A stretch of 64,000 nt of DNA from Acidithiobacillus sp. AMEEHan (GTDB lineage Bacteria > Pseudomonadota > Gammaproteobacteria > Acidithiobacillales > Acidithiobacillaceae): contig NZ_CP118747.1 in NCBI RefSeq assembly GCF_030996345.1, positions 2,168,001 through 2,232,000 on the forward strand, written 5' to 3'. How positions within the stretch are numbered: position 1 is the first letter of the stretch; each line of letters opens with the position of its first letter. This document shows, piece by piece, positions 1 through 8,470 of this stretch. The notes beneath the pieces are model-generated. The model made no database searches, was not told the origin of the DNA, and saw only the letters and a list, made by a program, of their open reading frames with translations. A program made the translations under genes and the position numbers.

Positions 1-264
1 GATATCGACATGGCGCGCAGACGTCTGGGTAAGAACGTCGCCGTACAGGGCAATCTCGACCCGATTGCGCTCTATGGGCAAAGCGCCCTGTTGCGCTCCG
101 AAATCGAGAACATCCTCTGCGCGAATGCGGGAAGGCCGGGACACATCTTCAACTTGGGCCACGGTATCACGCCGCAAACGCCGATAGATAATGTTGAACT
201 ACTGGTAGAGACCGTACACGCATGGAACGGTTGCGGCAACGACAGCGTTTACGAAGAATATTGA
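1..264 (+). CDS. hemE: Uroporphyrinogen decarboxylase, 3' end only
   Basis: This is the C-terminal 87 codons of HemE, which removes four carboxyl groups from uroporphyrinogen III to give coproporphyrinogen III in heme synthesis in the cytoplasm. The frame is open from base 1, so the gene begins outside the window. The family motifs near the C-terminus are visible: VAVQGNLDP, then a glycine-rich GHIFNLGHGI segment and the closing LVETVH helix. The protein ends at TGA 262-264, eleven bases before the end of the convergent olsA gene. I see no clear terminator between them. The identification is firm from these motifs although most of the enzyme is missing. Confidence 0.93.
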   Translation, partial: DIDMARRRLGKNVAVQGNLDPIALYGQSALLRSEIENILCANAGRPGHIFNLGHGITPQTPIDNVELLVETVHAWNGCGNDSVYEEY

Positions 265-275
265 GGGGCCTCGAT

Positions 276-1196
276 CTAGCGCGATTGACTACCGTGACGC
301 CAAGCCTCCCACGCATCGCGCAGGCGGTGGCGATGAGGGTCCAGATAGGTAATTGCAGCGCCCTCCTCCATCCGGTGTAACGACTCCCGTATCAGACGCT
401 GCGTCTCTTTCGCGAGTTCTCTCCGACCCAGTTGCGGCGACAAGGGCGAACCGAAGTGGATGCGCAGGGTGAGCGGTGCCGAGGCCGTGAGCCGCCACAG
501 ATGTCCCGCAAGGGTATCGTCGCCAATGAATGGGCAGACCCGATCCGCACGTCCGGGACGGAGGACATCCTCATAACGCAGGGTAACCGGTACCACCATA
601 GTGCCAGAACTGACGGCGGTCTCGAAAGGAGCGGCGAAAAAGTCGCCAACGTCCGTGCCGTCGCTTGTCGTCCCCTCGGGAAAGATCGTGAGAATACGGC
701 CATCACGAAGAACCTTGGCCGCCTCTTTCAAAACCCGCTGACTGGCCCTAGCGTCGCTACGGTCGATGAAGAAGGTTCCCAGGCGACGTGCCAAACGCCC
801 AAAGAGAGGCCAAGACTCCATCTCCTTTTTGGCGACAAACTGACCTGGGCGAATCGCGGCGAGTGCCAGAATATCCAGATAGGATACGTGATTGGCCGCC
901 AACATTGTCGGCGCCATCGGCAAGGTCCCAGCTACCCGGAGCCGGATTCCCAGGATGCGCAGCGCAACGCCACACCACCAGCGAAATACCGCCAGCGCCG
1001 ATCCATCGATTTCCGCCTTGCGTCCGTAGTACCACCAGCTCAGGGGAAACGCCAGAACCAGATGCAGGCCGAGGGCGGGGATACGCCACAAGCGGCGATA
1101 GAAACGCGGTTTGCTGCGCCGCAGGATGCGGTCGCTGGGGTACGGGATCAGTTGCGCTTGTGCAGACGAGGAGCGACGTCGCCAACGAAAGATCAT
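276..1196 (-). CDS. olsA: Lyso-ornithine lipid O-acyltransferase (PlsC/LPLAT family)
   Basis: A 306-residue membrane-associated acyltransferase of the 1-acylglycerol-3-phosphate acyltransferase family. The family box NHVSYLD lies at residues 102-108 and FPEGTTS at 172-178; one hydrophobic segment sits near residues 40-57. I chose the ATG at 1196 because it overlaps the olsB stop as ATGA; an in-frame start at 1301 would lie far inside olsB. The overlap with an OlsB-type N-acyltransferase suggests that this enzyme adds the second, ester-linked acyl chain to lyso-ornithine lipid rather than acting only in phosphatidic acid synthesis. That assignment is inferred from context, since family membership alone would also fit PlsC. 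It shares the Pho-box promoter in front of olsB. Confidence 0.8.
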   Translation of the reverse strand: MIFRWRRRSSSAQAQLIPYPSDRILRRSKPRFYRRLWRIPALGLHLVLAFPLSWWYYGRKAEIDGSALAVFRWWCGVALRILGIRLRVAGTLPMAPTMLAANHVSYLDILALAAIRPGQFVAKKEMESWPLFGRLARRLGTFFIDRSDARASQRVLKEAAKVLRDGRILTIFPEGTTSDGTDVGDFFAAPFETAVSSGTMVVPVTLRYEDVLRPGRADRVCPFIGDDTLAGHLWRLTASAPLTLRIHFGSPLSPQLGRRELAKETQRLIRESLHRMEEGAAITYLDPHRHRLRDAWEAWRHGSQSR

Positions 1197-1969
1197 TTGC
1201 CTTGGGCCACAGGATCCAGAAAACGTTGCTGGTAGCGCGAAGTAATCAGTCGTGAATCGCACCATACAAAAAAGTCGGCGCAGTGAAACTGGGGATCCCA
1301 ATACGGCTCGCCTCCCAGCCGCACTCCCGCCCGTAAGTAGCCTTTCAGCAGTGTCGGCAACTCGACCGGCTCCACCTGAGCGTCGGGATCGAAGCCGGGT
1401 ACCGGGCGCAGGGGAAACACGCGCTGTTCGGCTGGCACCATCTGCTGCTCCAGCGAACGATAGAGGGCACCAAGCGCCGGACCATTGGTGCTATGCACGC
1501 TGGCGCAACCCATGAGATGTTCGATGTCCCACATGCCCATGGCCTCTGCCAAGCCTGACCAAAGAAGAACGATCACGGCGCCTTGGCGATAGTCTGGATG
1601 TACGCAAGATCGACCGAGTTCCATGACCCGCGAGCCGAGTGCCAAGGGACGCGACAGGTCGAATTCTGTCTGCGCGTAGTAGCGCCCTACCTTGGCTACC
1701 TGTTCCGGCAGGAAAAGTCGGTAGGTACCGACTACTTCCTGTCGAACCTCATCCTCGACGATCAGGTGCTCGCAGAAGGGATCATACTCATCCTGATCGA
1801 TTCCCGGCGGGCCACTTAGCTGGGCACCAAATTCCGCACTGAAAACTCGATAGCGCAGCCGCTGCGCCGCCTCGATCTCGTCCTGATGACGAGCGAGATA
1901 CAGTCGCAGCGAGCGCTCGCCCTTTTTGGTATTACGACCCATGTCTTTCTGGACTTGCGTTTCGAGCAT
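1193..1969 (-). CDS. olsB: L-ornithine N-alpha-acyltransferase (OlsB, GNAT fold)
   Basis: A 258-residue protein of the OlsB family (hemolysin-like GNAT acyltransferases), which transfers a 3-hydroxyacyl chain from acyl-ACP to ornithine, the first step in phosphorus-free ornithine lipid. Family features include LRYRVFSAEFGA near residue 40, the SRVMELGRSCVHPDYR acceptor-loop segment near 110-130, and GCASVHST. The ATG at 1969 has a GGGGA element upstream. It overlaps olsA by four bases, so the two are probably cotranslated. A set of four Pho half-sites lies 52-91 bases upstream, which fits the known phosphate-starvation induction of ornithine lipids in other bacteria. The substrate is inferred from family membership. 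Confidence 0.85.
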   Translation of the reverse strand: MLETQVQKDMGRNTKKGERSLRLYLARHQDEIEAAQRLRYRVFSAEFGAQLSGPPGIDQDEYDPFCEHLIVEDEVRQEVVGTYRLFLPEQVAKVGRYYAQTEFDLSRPLALGSRVMELGRSCVHPDYRQGAVIVLLWSGLAEAMGMWDIEHLMGCASVHSTNGPALGALYRSLEQQMVPAEQRVFPLRPVPGFDPDAQVEPVELPTLLKGYLRAGVRLGGEPYWDPQFHCADFFVWCDSRLITSRYQQRFLDPVAQGK

Positions 1970-2004
1970 CCCTCAATCCCCCTATTCGGGTTGCAGCAGA
2001 CAGT

Positions 2005-2060
2005 AGTATGACCAAAAACTATGACAATAGTGCGACAGTTTTATGACATTTTGATGACAA
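2005..2060 (-). promoter_or_regulatory. Pho-box promoter of olsBA
   Basis: Read on the minus strand, TGTCAT-type heptamers occupy 2054-2060, 2043-2049, 2032-2038 (degenerate) and 2021-2027, each exactly 11 bases apart, the spacing of PhoB half-sites. Ten bases after the last one lies CATACT (2010-2005), a 4/6 match to the -10 hexamer. The same 10-base distance is seen at pstS and pstB in this window. The site points at olsB and there is no convincing -35, as expected for PhoB activation. Confidence 0.82.
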
Positions 2061-2122
2061 CCGCTGCGAGTTATAGGCCACATACTACGCAATGCTGACA
2101 AGAAAAGACAAGAAACTCAAAC

Positions 2123-3433
<1,311 letters not shown>

Positions 3434-4654
3434 TCAGGATGCAGAAAAGGGAAATTCAGGCTCGTGGCCGGCCAGTTTCCATCGCCCCCCCTCCGCCACC
3501 AGGCAGGCGTCAAAGCCTGCTGGAAGTGCTTGCGCGGGAGCGCCACCAGCCAGATCCTGGACAACGGTATACCCTTGTGCCCGTAGGTCCTCAATGGCCT
3601 GCCACAGGCTGGGGTCGGAACCACCCGGAGCCCAGACCCGTGGAGAACTTCTTTCCTCCATCAGATCGCGCAGCAGGGGACGCAAATCCAGACTGAATCC
3701 GGTCGCCGGACGATAGCGGCCAAAGGCCTTGCCGACACCGTCATAACGCCCGCCGCGGGCAATCGCCGCGCCCCGCTGCGGCGAAAATACGGCAAAGAGC
3801 ATGCCAGTGTGGTAGCGATGCCCTTGCATTTCCGCCAGATCCGCGCGAATGCTGAGCTGCGGATAGCGCTGGACGAGCACTTGCCAGACAAAATCGAGTT
3901 CTTCCAGGGCACGGAGAATGACGGGATAGGACGCAAAGCGTTGCCGGGCGCGCGCCAGGATTTCGTGGTCTCCATGCAATTCCGCCAACGCGTGAAACGC
4001 CTCGGCCTGTTGCGCAGGCACCGCGTCTGCCTGCAGTAGCTGCCGCAGATCCGGCCAGGCCTTGCGTTCCAGCAGACGTAACAGCTCTTCTCGATCCTGC
4101 TGACCAAGCCCGCTCGCTTCCGCCAGGCATTGCGGAATTGCGACATGCCCCAGATCCAAGACCAGTTCGGTACCCGGACAGCAGCGCTGTACGCTCTCCA
4201 CCATTAGGCTCAGAATTTCGAGGTCGGCATCGGCACTACCGACGCCAAACAGCTCGGCCCCCACCTGGAAGGGCGCGCGACTGCCGCCCAGCGCATCGGG
4301 ACGTGCGCGCAACACGGTGCCAGCGTAGCTCAGGCGTCGCGCTTCGTCATCCCGTGCCATCTGGACATCGATTCGCGCCATTTGTGGCGTCATGTCGGAG
4401 CGAAAACCTAGCACGCGACCACTGGCCTGATCGAGTACCTTCCAGGTTTCCAAATCGAGATCGACGGCGCTGCCGGTCAGCAAGCCTTCCAGATGTTCCA
4501 GCATGGGTGGGATCACCTGTCGGTATCCCCAGGAGGCAAAGAGATCCAGCAATTCACGACGCTTTCCCTCAAGTGCTGCCGCCTGTCGCGGTCCCATATC
4601 TTCAAAGCCTGCGGGCAAGATCCAATTCGCGAGGGAATCTTTCCGCTTGATCAT
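3434..4654 (-). CDS. hisZ: ATP phosphoribosyltransferase regulatory subunit
   Basis: A 406-residue paralogue of histidyl-tRNA synthetase that partners short-form HisG in the first step of histidine synthesis. It keeps the class II synthetase core, including the motif 2 segment FRSDMTPQMARI at residues 84-95 and the glycine-rich GGRYDGVGKAFG segment near 325. It lacks the anticodon-binding domain arrangement of true HisS, which is encoded separately at 20934-22202. HisG itself is not in the window. The ATG at 4654 overlaps the hflC stop as ATGA, so translation is probably coupled to the hflKC genes upstream. Confidence 0.93.
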   Translation of the reverse strand: MIKRKDSLANWILPAGFEDMGPRQAAALEGKRRELLDLFASWGYRQVIPPMLEHLEGLLTGSAVDLDLETWKVLDQASGRVLGFRSDMTPQMARIDVQMARDDEARRLSYAGTVLRARPDALGGSRAPFQVGAELFGVGSADADLEILSLMVESVQRCCPGTELVLDLGHVAIPQCLAEASGLGQQDREELLRLLERKAWPDLRQLLQADAVPAQQAEAFHALAELHGDHEILARARQRFASYPVILRALEELDFVWQVLVQRYPQLSIRADLAEMQGHRYHTGMLFAVFSPQRGAAIARGGRYDGVGKAFGRYRPATGFSLDLRPLLRDLMEERSSPRVWAPGGSDPSLWQAIEDLRAQGYTVVQDLAGGAPAQALPAGFDACLVAEGGRWKLAGHEPEFPFSAS

Positions 4655-5529
4655 GGCTTGCCCCCTCCTTGGAGTCCGTCATGCAGATAGCGGAGTAACG
4701 GAGAGTTGGCAGGCAGGACCCAGACGTCTCCCGCTTTGGTGCTGTCGCGCAATACCTCTAGACTGCGGTAAAAGGCATAAAAACGTGGATTTTTTCCATA
4801 GGCATCGGCGTACATCCGGGCTGCTTGTGCCTGTGCCTTGCCCAAGGTCTGCTGCGCCGAGGCGTAGGCCTGACTCAGGATTTGTTGGCGTTCCTTGTCT
4901 GCGGAATTTTTGATCTGTTCCACCTGCTCCTTACCGGCCAGATCCTCTGCCGCAAGCTTGCTCTGCAGTTCGCTACGCATTTTTTGATAGACGCCCTGTT
5001 GCGCTTCGGCGGTCAAGCCAAGTTCCAGAAAATGGAGGTCATCCAGAGAAATGCCGTCGCGTGCAAGCGAATCCCCCACTTGACCGCGCAACGTTTGCTG
5101 CCATGCGGCCAGAATCACATCACTCGGCGCCACTCCGGGGTTTTTATCGACGATGCGCGTGAGCGCGGCTTGTACCACGTCACTGATCTGGCTCTCGGCC
5201 AAGGCGGTGTTCAGCCCGCGCTGATAAAATTTCTCTGCGTCGCTGACATGCCACTGCACAAAACAGTCGAGCTGCAGGCTCGGTCCCGTAGCCGGCGTGA
5301 CCGTGACTGCCTTGGTACTCTGGCTGCGTCTACGGGTATCGATGATCTGCACCGACTGAAGAAAAGGCCAGTGAAAATAGAGCCCAGCCTGGGAGCGCTC
5401 GGCTGCTACGTGTCCGGCGCTGAGAACGACCGCACTCTGTCCCGGACGCAGCTGGTAAAAACTAGCAGACAGCAGATACAACAAAACGGCAACTACCAGA
5501 GCTATCCAGCCCCAGGTCATCGGTTTCAT
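4651..5529 (-). CDS. hflC: HflC membrane protease modulator (SPFH/Band 7)
   Basis: A 292-residue membrane protein that forms the HflKC complex with HflK around the FtsH protease. A single N-terminal membrane segment spans about residues 7-27, followed by a periplasmic Band 7 domain and a long Ala/Gln-rich coiled region (about 170-235). The conserved opening QLRPGQSAVVL follows the membrane anchor. Start and stop both overlap neighbours by four bases (hflK upstream, hisZ downstream), which is good evidence for a single transcript. Length and order match gammaproteobacterial hflKC. Confidence 0.94.
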   Translation of the reverse strand: MKPMTWGWIALVVAVLLYLLSASFYQLRPGQSAVVLSAGHVAAERSQAGLYFHWPFLQSVQIIDTRRRSQSTKAVTVTPATGPSLQLDCFVQWHVSDAEKFYQRGLNTALAESQISDVVQAALTRIVDKNPGVAPSDVILAAWQQTLRGQVGDSLARDGISLDDLHFLELGLTAEAQQGVYQKMRSELQSKLAAEDLAGKEQVEQIKNSADKERQQILSQAYASAQQTLGKAQAQAARMYADAYGKNPRFYAFYRSLEVLRDSTKAGDVWVLPANSPLLRYLHDGLQGGGKP

Positions 5530-6656
5530 GAGGCCTTATCTCCACTGCTAGTGGGGGCACTGGCTTTGCCTAGCGGGGCTGACAGGGTCGGTGCAGCAAC
5601 CTGCACCGCCACCTGCGCGCCGTTTCCATCCGCCACGACGATCTTGCCTGCCTTGGCAAGAATGTCCTGCATGGTCTGCAGATACATCTGCTTGGTACTG
5701 ATTTGTGGGTCTTGCTGGTAGGCCCGGTAGACCGCATTGAAGCGAGCCACGTCGCCCTGGGCCTTGCCCAGTAACTGTTCCGCCTGCACGCTGGCGCGAT
5801 CAGCCATCTTGGCAGCTTCGGCTTTGGCGGCAAGCAGTGTCTTGCCGGTGTCCGCCTTCGCCTGCTCGGCTTGATCTGCAGCATCCTTGCGTGCCTTGGC
5901 AATCTTCTCGTATTCCGCATCCAGCGCCTTCGGATGGGTAAGCTCGATGATCTGCACGGACTGCAGGCTGATGCCGCTGTCACTGCCGGCCAGGAGATCT
6001 TGCGCTTTCTGCAATATCTGCTGTTCCAAAGGCGCATGCGCCATGCCGAGTAGCTGCTCGGAACTCATGCCGCTGGTTACCTGGCGCAACGCCGCACTGA
6101 GCACAAAAGCCAGGTACTGCTGCGGATTGCTGCTGGCAAAAAGAAAGTCGCGGGGATGTGCAATGCGATAGTCTGCCGCATAGCGAACGTCGACCACCTC
6201 ATCATTGCTGGTGACGATACGACCGGGGCTGAGTGCCTCTCCCGAGTCCCCGTAGCCCAAGACCAAGCGCCGACTGCGGCCAACTTCGACGGTCTCGACC
6301 GTCTCGATGGGGCTGGGCCAATGATAGTGGCTTCCCGGAGGGACGGTGGCGACCACGCGACCAAAGCGCAGCACGATGCCCTCCTCTCCGCTACCCACTT
6401 CATAGAAGCCGGAAAGCAGCCAGAGGCCGATCAGTACGAGCACGACGATCAAGGGGAGCCAGCGGAGAAAAGGAATTTTTCCTCGTGGCCCAGATCCGGG
6501 GGACGCCGACAGCTTGCCGCCGAGCTTGCGCAGTTCTTTGGTGATCTTGTCGATATTCCAGCTTGCGCCGGAATTTCCGGGACGCCGTCCCAAGGGACCC
6601 TTATTGCTGCCGTTACCGTCTTGTTTACCGTTTCCGCCTGGATCACTCCACGGCAT
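5526..6656 (-). CDS. hflK: HflK membrane protease modulator (SPFH/Band 7)
   Basis: A 376-residue partner of HflC. The N-terminus is Gly/Asn/Lys-rich and cytoplasmic, the membrane segment is at about 65-84, and the Band 7 domain begins at VGSGEEGIVLRFG. A C-terminal Ala-rich helical region follows (about 235-320). I start it at the ATG at 6656: AAGGAGAG lies just upstream and the MPWSDPG N-terminus is the family's usual one. A longer in-frame start at 6716 would add 20 unconserved residues. hflX ends 20 bases upstream. Confidence 0.94.
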   Translation of the reverse strand: MPWSDPGGNGKQDGNGSNKGPLGRRPGNSGASWNIDKITKELRKLGGKLSASPGSGPRGKIPFLRWLPLIVVLVLIGLWLLSGFYEVGSGEEGIVLRFGRVVATVPPGSHYHWPSPIETVETVEVGRSRRLVLGYGDSGEALSPGRIVTSNDEVVDVRYAADYRIAHPRDFLFASSNPQQYLAFVLSAALRQVTSGMSSEQLLGMAHAPLEQQILQKAQDLLAGSDSGISLQSVQIIELTHPKALDAEYEKIAKARKDAADQAEQAKADTGKTLLAAKAEAAKMADRASVQAEQLLGKAQGDVARFNAVYRAYQQDPQISTKQMYLQTMQDILAKAGKIVVADGNGAQVAVQVAAPTLSAPLGKASAPTSSGDKAS

Positions 6657-6676
6657 CCCGCTCTCCTTACCCCGGA

Positions 6677-7987
6677 CTATGGGCGCATTGTAGAAGGCAG
6701 ATCCTCCCGCTGACAACTCTCTGCCCCGATTTCCTCCCGCAAGCCGGCCCAGACCTGGTGGTCGATTTCGATGAGCAGGTGATCGCTCCCCTCGCTGTCG
6801 AAACGCTCCTCCAGGACCGCGGCCTCACGAAAGAGGCGGGCGCGCAGCGCCCCCGCTTCCGGGCGCAGCGTACAGCGCAGACGAAGGCGTGTACCATGCA
6901 GACGCTGAGTGATCACTTCCGCAAGACGGGCCATGCCGGCACCGCTATGGGCGCTGAGCCAGAGATCGCTCACCTGGCCAGTCTCCGCGACCCGTTCCCG
7001 CGCCTCCTCGCCCAACAGATCAATCTTGTTGAATACGCGAATGCGCGGCAAGCCGGCCGCGCCAATCTCGGCGAGAACATTCTCCACTGCGAGGATTTGC
7101 GCATCGCGATCGGGCGCCGCTGCGTCAATGATGTGCAGCAGCAATTGGGCCTGCCTCACTTCTTCCAGAGTGGCGCGAAAAGCGGCAATCAACTCCGTTG
7201 GTAGGTCGCGAAGAAATCCGACGGTATCGGCCAGCAAGGTAGTCGGTCCAGTGCCGGAGAGGCGACGAACAGCAGGATCCAGGGTGGCAAAGAGCTGGTC
7301 GGCGGCATACTGGTCATTTGCCGTCAGCACATTGAAAAGGGAAGATTTTCCGGCATTGGTGTAGCCTACCAAGGCGACCATGGGGGCGGGCGCACGCAGC
7401 CGCGCCCGTCTTTGCGTGGCTCGCTGAGCAGCAACCCGAGCCAGCCGTTCGCGCAGGATGCGAATCCGCACCCCGATCAACCGGCGATCCGTTTCTAGCT
7501 GCGTTTCGCCGGGTCCGCGCAGGCCGATGCCACCCCGCTGCCGCTCAAGATGGGCCCAGCCGCGCACCAGCCGGGTACGCAAGTGATCCAGTTGTGCAAG
7601 TTCGACCTGCAATTGCCCCTCATGCGTACGCGCACGACGGGCGAAGATATCGAGAATGAGTCCCACTCGGTCGATAACCCGTGCAGCGCAGGCGCGCTCC
7701 AAGTTTCGTTCCTGAATTGGACTCAACGGGCGATCAAAAAGTATCAGATCGACCGCGTTGGCGCGCACAAAATCAGCGATTTCCTGAACTTTTCCACTCC
7801 CAACACAAGTGGCGGGATCCAGACGCGCGCGCGACATCGTCCACAGGGCCAGTATTTCGGCTCCGGTGTCCGCCGCCAACTGCTGGAACTCCTCTCCACC
7901 ATCGTCCGCCAGACTCCCGGGCGTAGAAAGGTGGATCAGTAAGCAGCGATCTCGATGCGATCGCTGGATCCCCGGGCTCTGACTCAG
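6677..7987 (-). CDS. hflX: Ribosome-associated GTPase HflX, probable CTG start
   Basis: HflX is a GTPase that splits stalled ribosomes. G-motifs are clear: GYTNAGKSS (G1), DTVG (G3) and NKID (G4), with the conserved [12 protein letters not shown] segment just before the G domain. The first ordinary start codon is TTG at 7879, but the frame stays open upstream, and the codons there align with the E. coli N-terminal domain (LLIHL against LVHIY, then EEF before the ADTGAE segment). The only plausible initiation site close to the family N-terminus is CTG 7985-7987. It overlaps the hfq stop as CTGA, with GAGG seven bases upstream. That gives 436 residues against 426 in E. coli. A base error near the N-terminus is the alternative. 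Confidence 0.88.
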   Translation of the reverse strand: MSQSPGIQRSHRDRCLLIHLSTPGSLADDGGEEFQQLAADTGAEILALWTMSRARLDPATCVGSGKVQEIADFVRANAVDLILFDRPLSPIQERNLERACAARVIDRVGLILDIFARRARTHEGQLQVELAQLDHLRTRLVRGWAHLERQRGGIGLRGPGETQLETDRRLIGVRIRILRERLARVAAQRATQRRARLRAPAPMVALVGYTNAGKSSLFNVLTANDQYAADQLFATLDPAVRRLSGTGPTTLLADTVGFLRDLPTELIAAFRATLEEVRQAQLLLHIIDAAAPDRDAQILAVENVLAEIGAAGLPRIRVFNKIDLLGEEARERVAETGQVSDLWLSAHSGAGMARLAEVITQRLHGTRLRLRCTLRPEAGALRARLFREAAVLEERFDSEGSDHLLIEIDHQVWAGLREEIGAESCQREDLPSTMRP

Positions 7988-8256
7988 TCTGCGGCCTCAT
8001 CTCCGGTGGTCGCTTCGCCCTCTACCTCCGGCAGTGGCAAGCGCACATCGCGACTGGGAACCACGGTGGAAATCGCGTGTTTATAGATCATCTGACTGAC
8101 ATTGTTGCGCAACAACACAACGAACTGGTCGAAGGATTCAACAAAGCCTTGCAACTTGATGCCGTTCACCAAGTAGATGGCTACCGGAACGTGCTCCTTA
8201 CGCAAGAGATTGAGGAAAGGGTCTTGCAAAATTTGCCCTTTTTGTTGACTGGCCAC
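7984..8256 (-). CDS. hfq: RNA chaperone Hfq
   Basis: A 90-residue Sm-like protein that pairs small RNAs with mRNAs. The Sm1 region ([20 protein letters not shown]) and Sm2 signature (YKHAIS) are intact, followed by a short acidic tail. The start is GTG at 8256 with AAGGAG six bases upstream. It is the first gene of the hfq-hflX-hflKC-hisZ-purA run and is divergent from ppc across a 214-base gap. I do not see a strong sigma70 site for hfq in that gap. Length and motif order are ordinary for the family. Confidence 0.96.
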   Translation of the reverse strand: MASQQKGQILQDPFLNLLRKEHVPVAIYLVNGIKLQGFVESFDQFVVLLRNNVSQMIYKHAISTVVPSRDVRLPLPEVEGEATTGDEAAD

Positions 8257-8396
8257 TATTGTCTCCTTTTTTACGCAAATCGTGCCATCGGCTAGTGCTC
8301 TTAGACTATCTCAAAAGTCGCCCGTGCGCTATGGGGAAGACACGGTGCTGGCAGCATGCCGAAGCCTCGTGTCGGTGACTTCGTCCAGGTGGGTCT

Positions 8397-8425
8397 TTGA
8401 CCTTTTGCCGGATTGCCGATAAGTT
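8397..8425 (+). promoter_or_regulatory. Candidate sigma70 promoter of ppc
   Basis: TTGACC (8397-8402) and TAAGTT (8420-8425) are separated by 17 bases, upstream of ppc in the gap between the divergent hfq and ppc genes. The -35 matches 5/6 and the -10 only 3/6, so this is a candidate. I found nothing else I can name in the 8257-8470 gap. Confidence 0.35.
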
Positions 8426-8470
8426 CTCTGCAATATCCGACATGCCAACATTCCGTACTGGGGAGAGTTT

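Noticed and set aside
1194-1301. A longer olsA reading starting at 1301
   Set aside because: The extra 35 residues lie inside olsB, are not conserved, and the ATGA overlap at 1193-1196 gives a clear start.
7773-8000. An ATG-started frame across hfq and the hflX N-terminus
   Set aside because: It would need an extra-base error to join HflX, while the other errors in this window are all missing bases; a CTG start is simpler.
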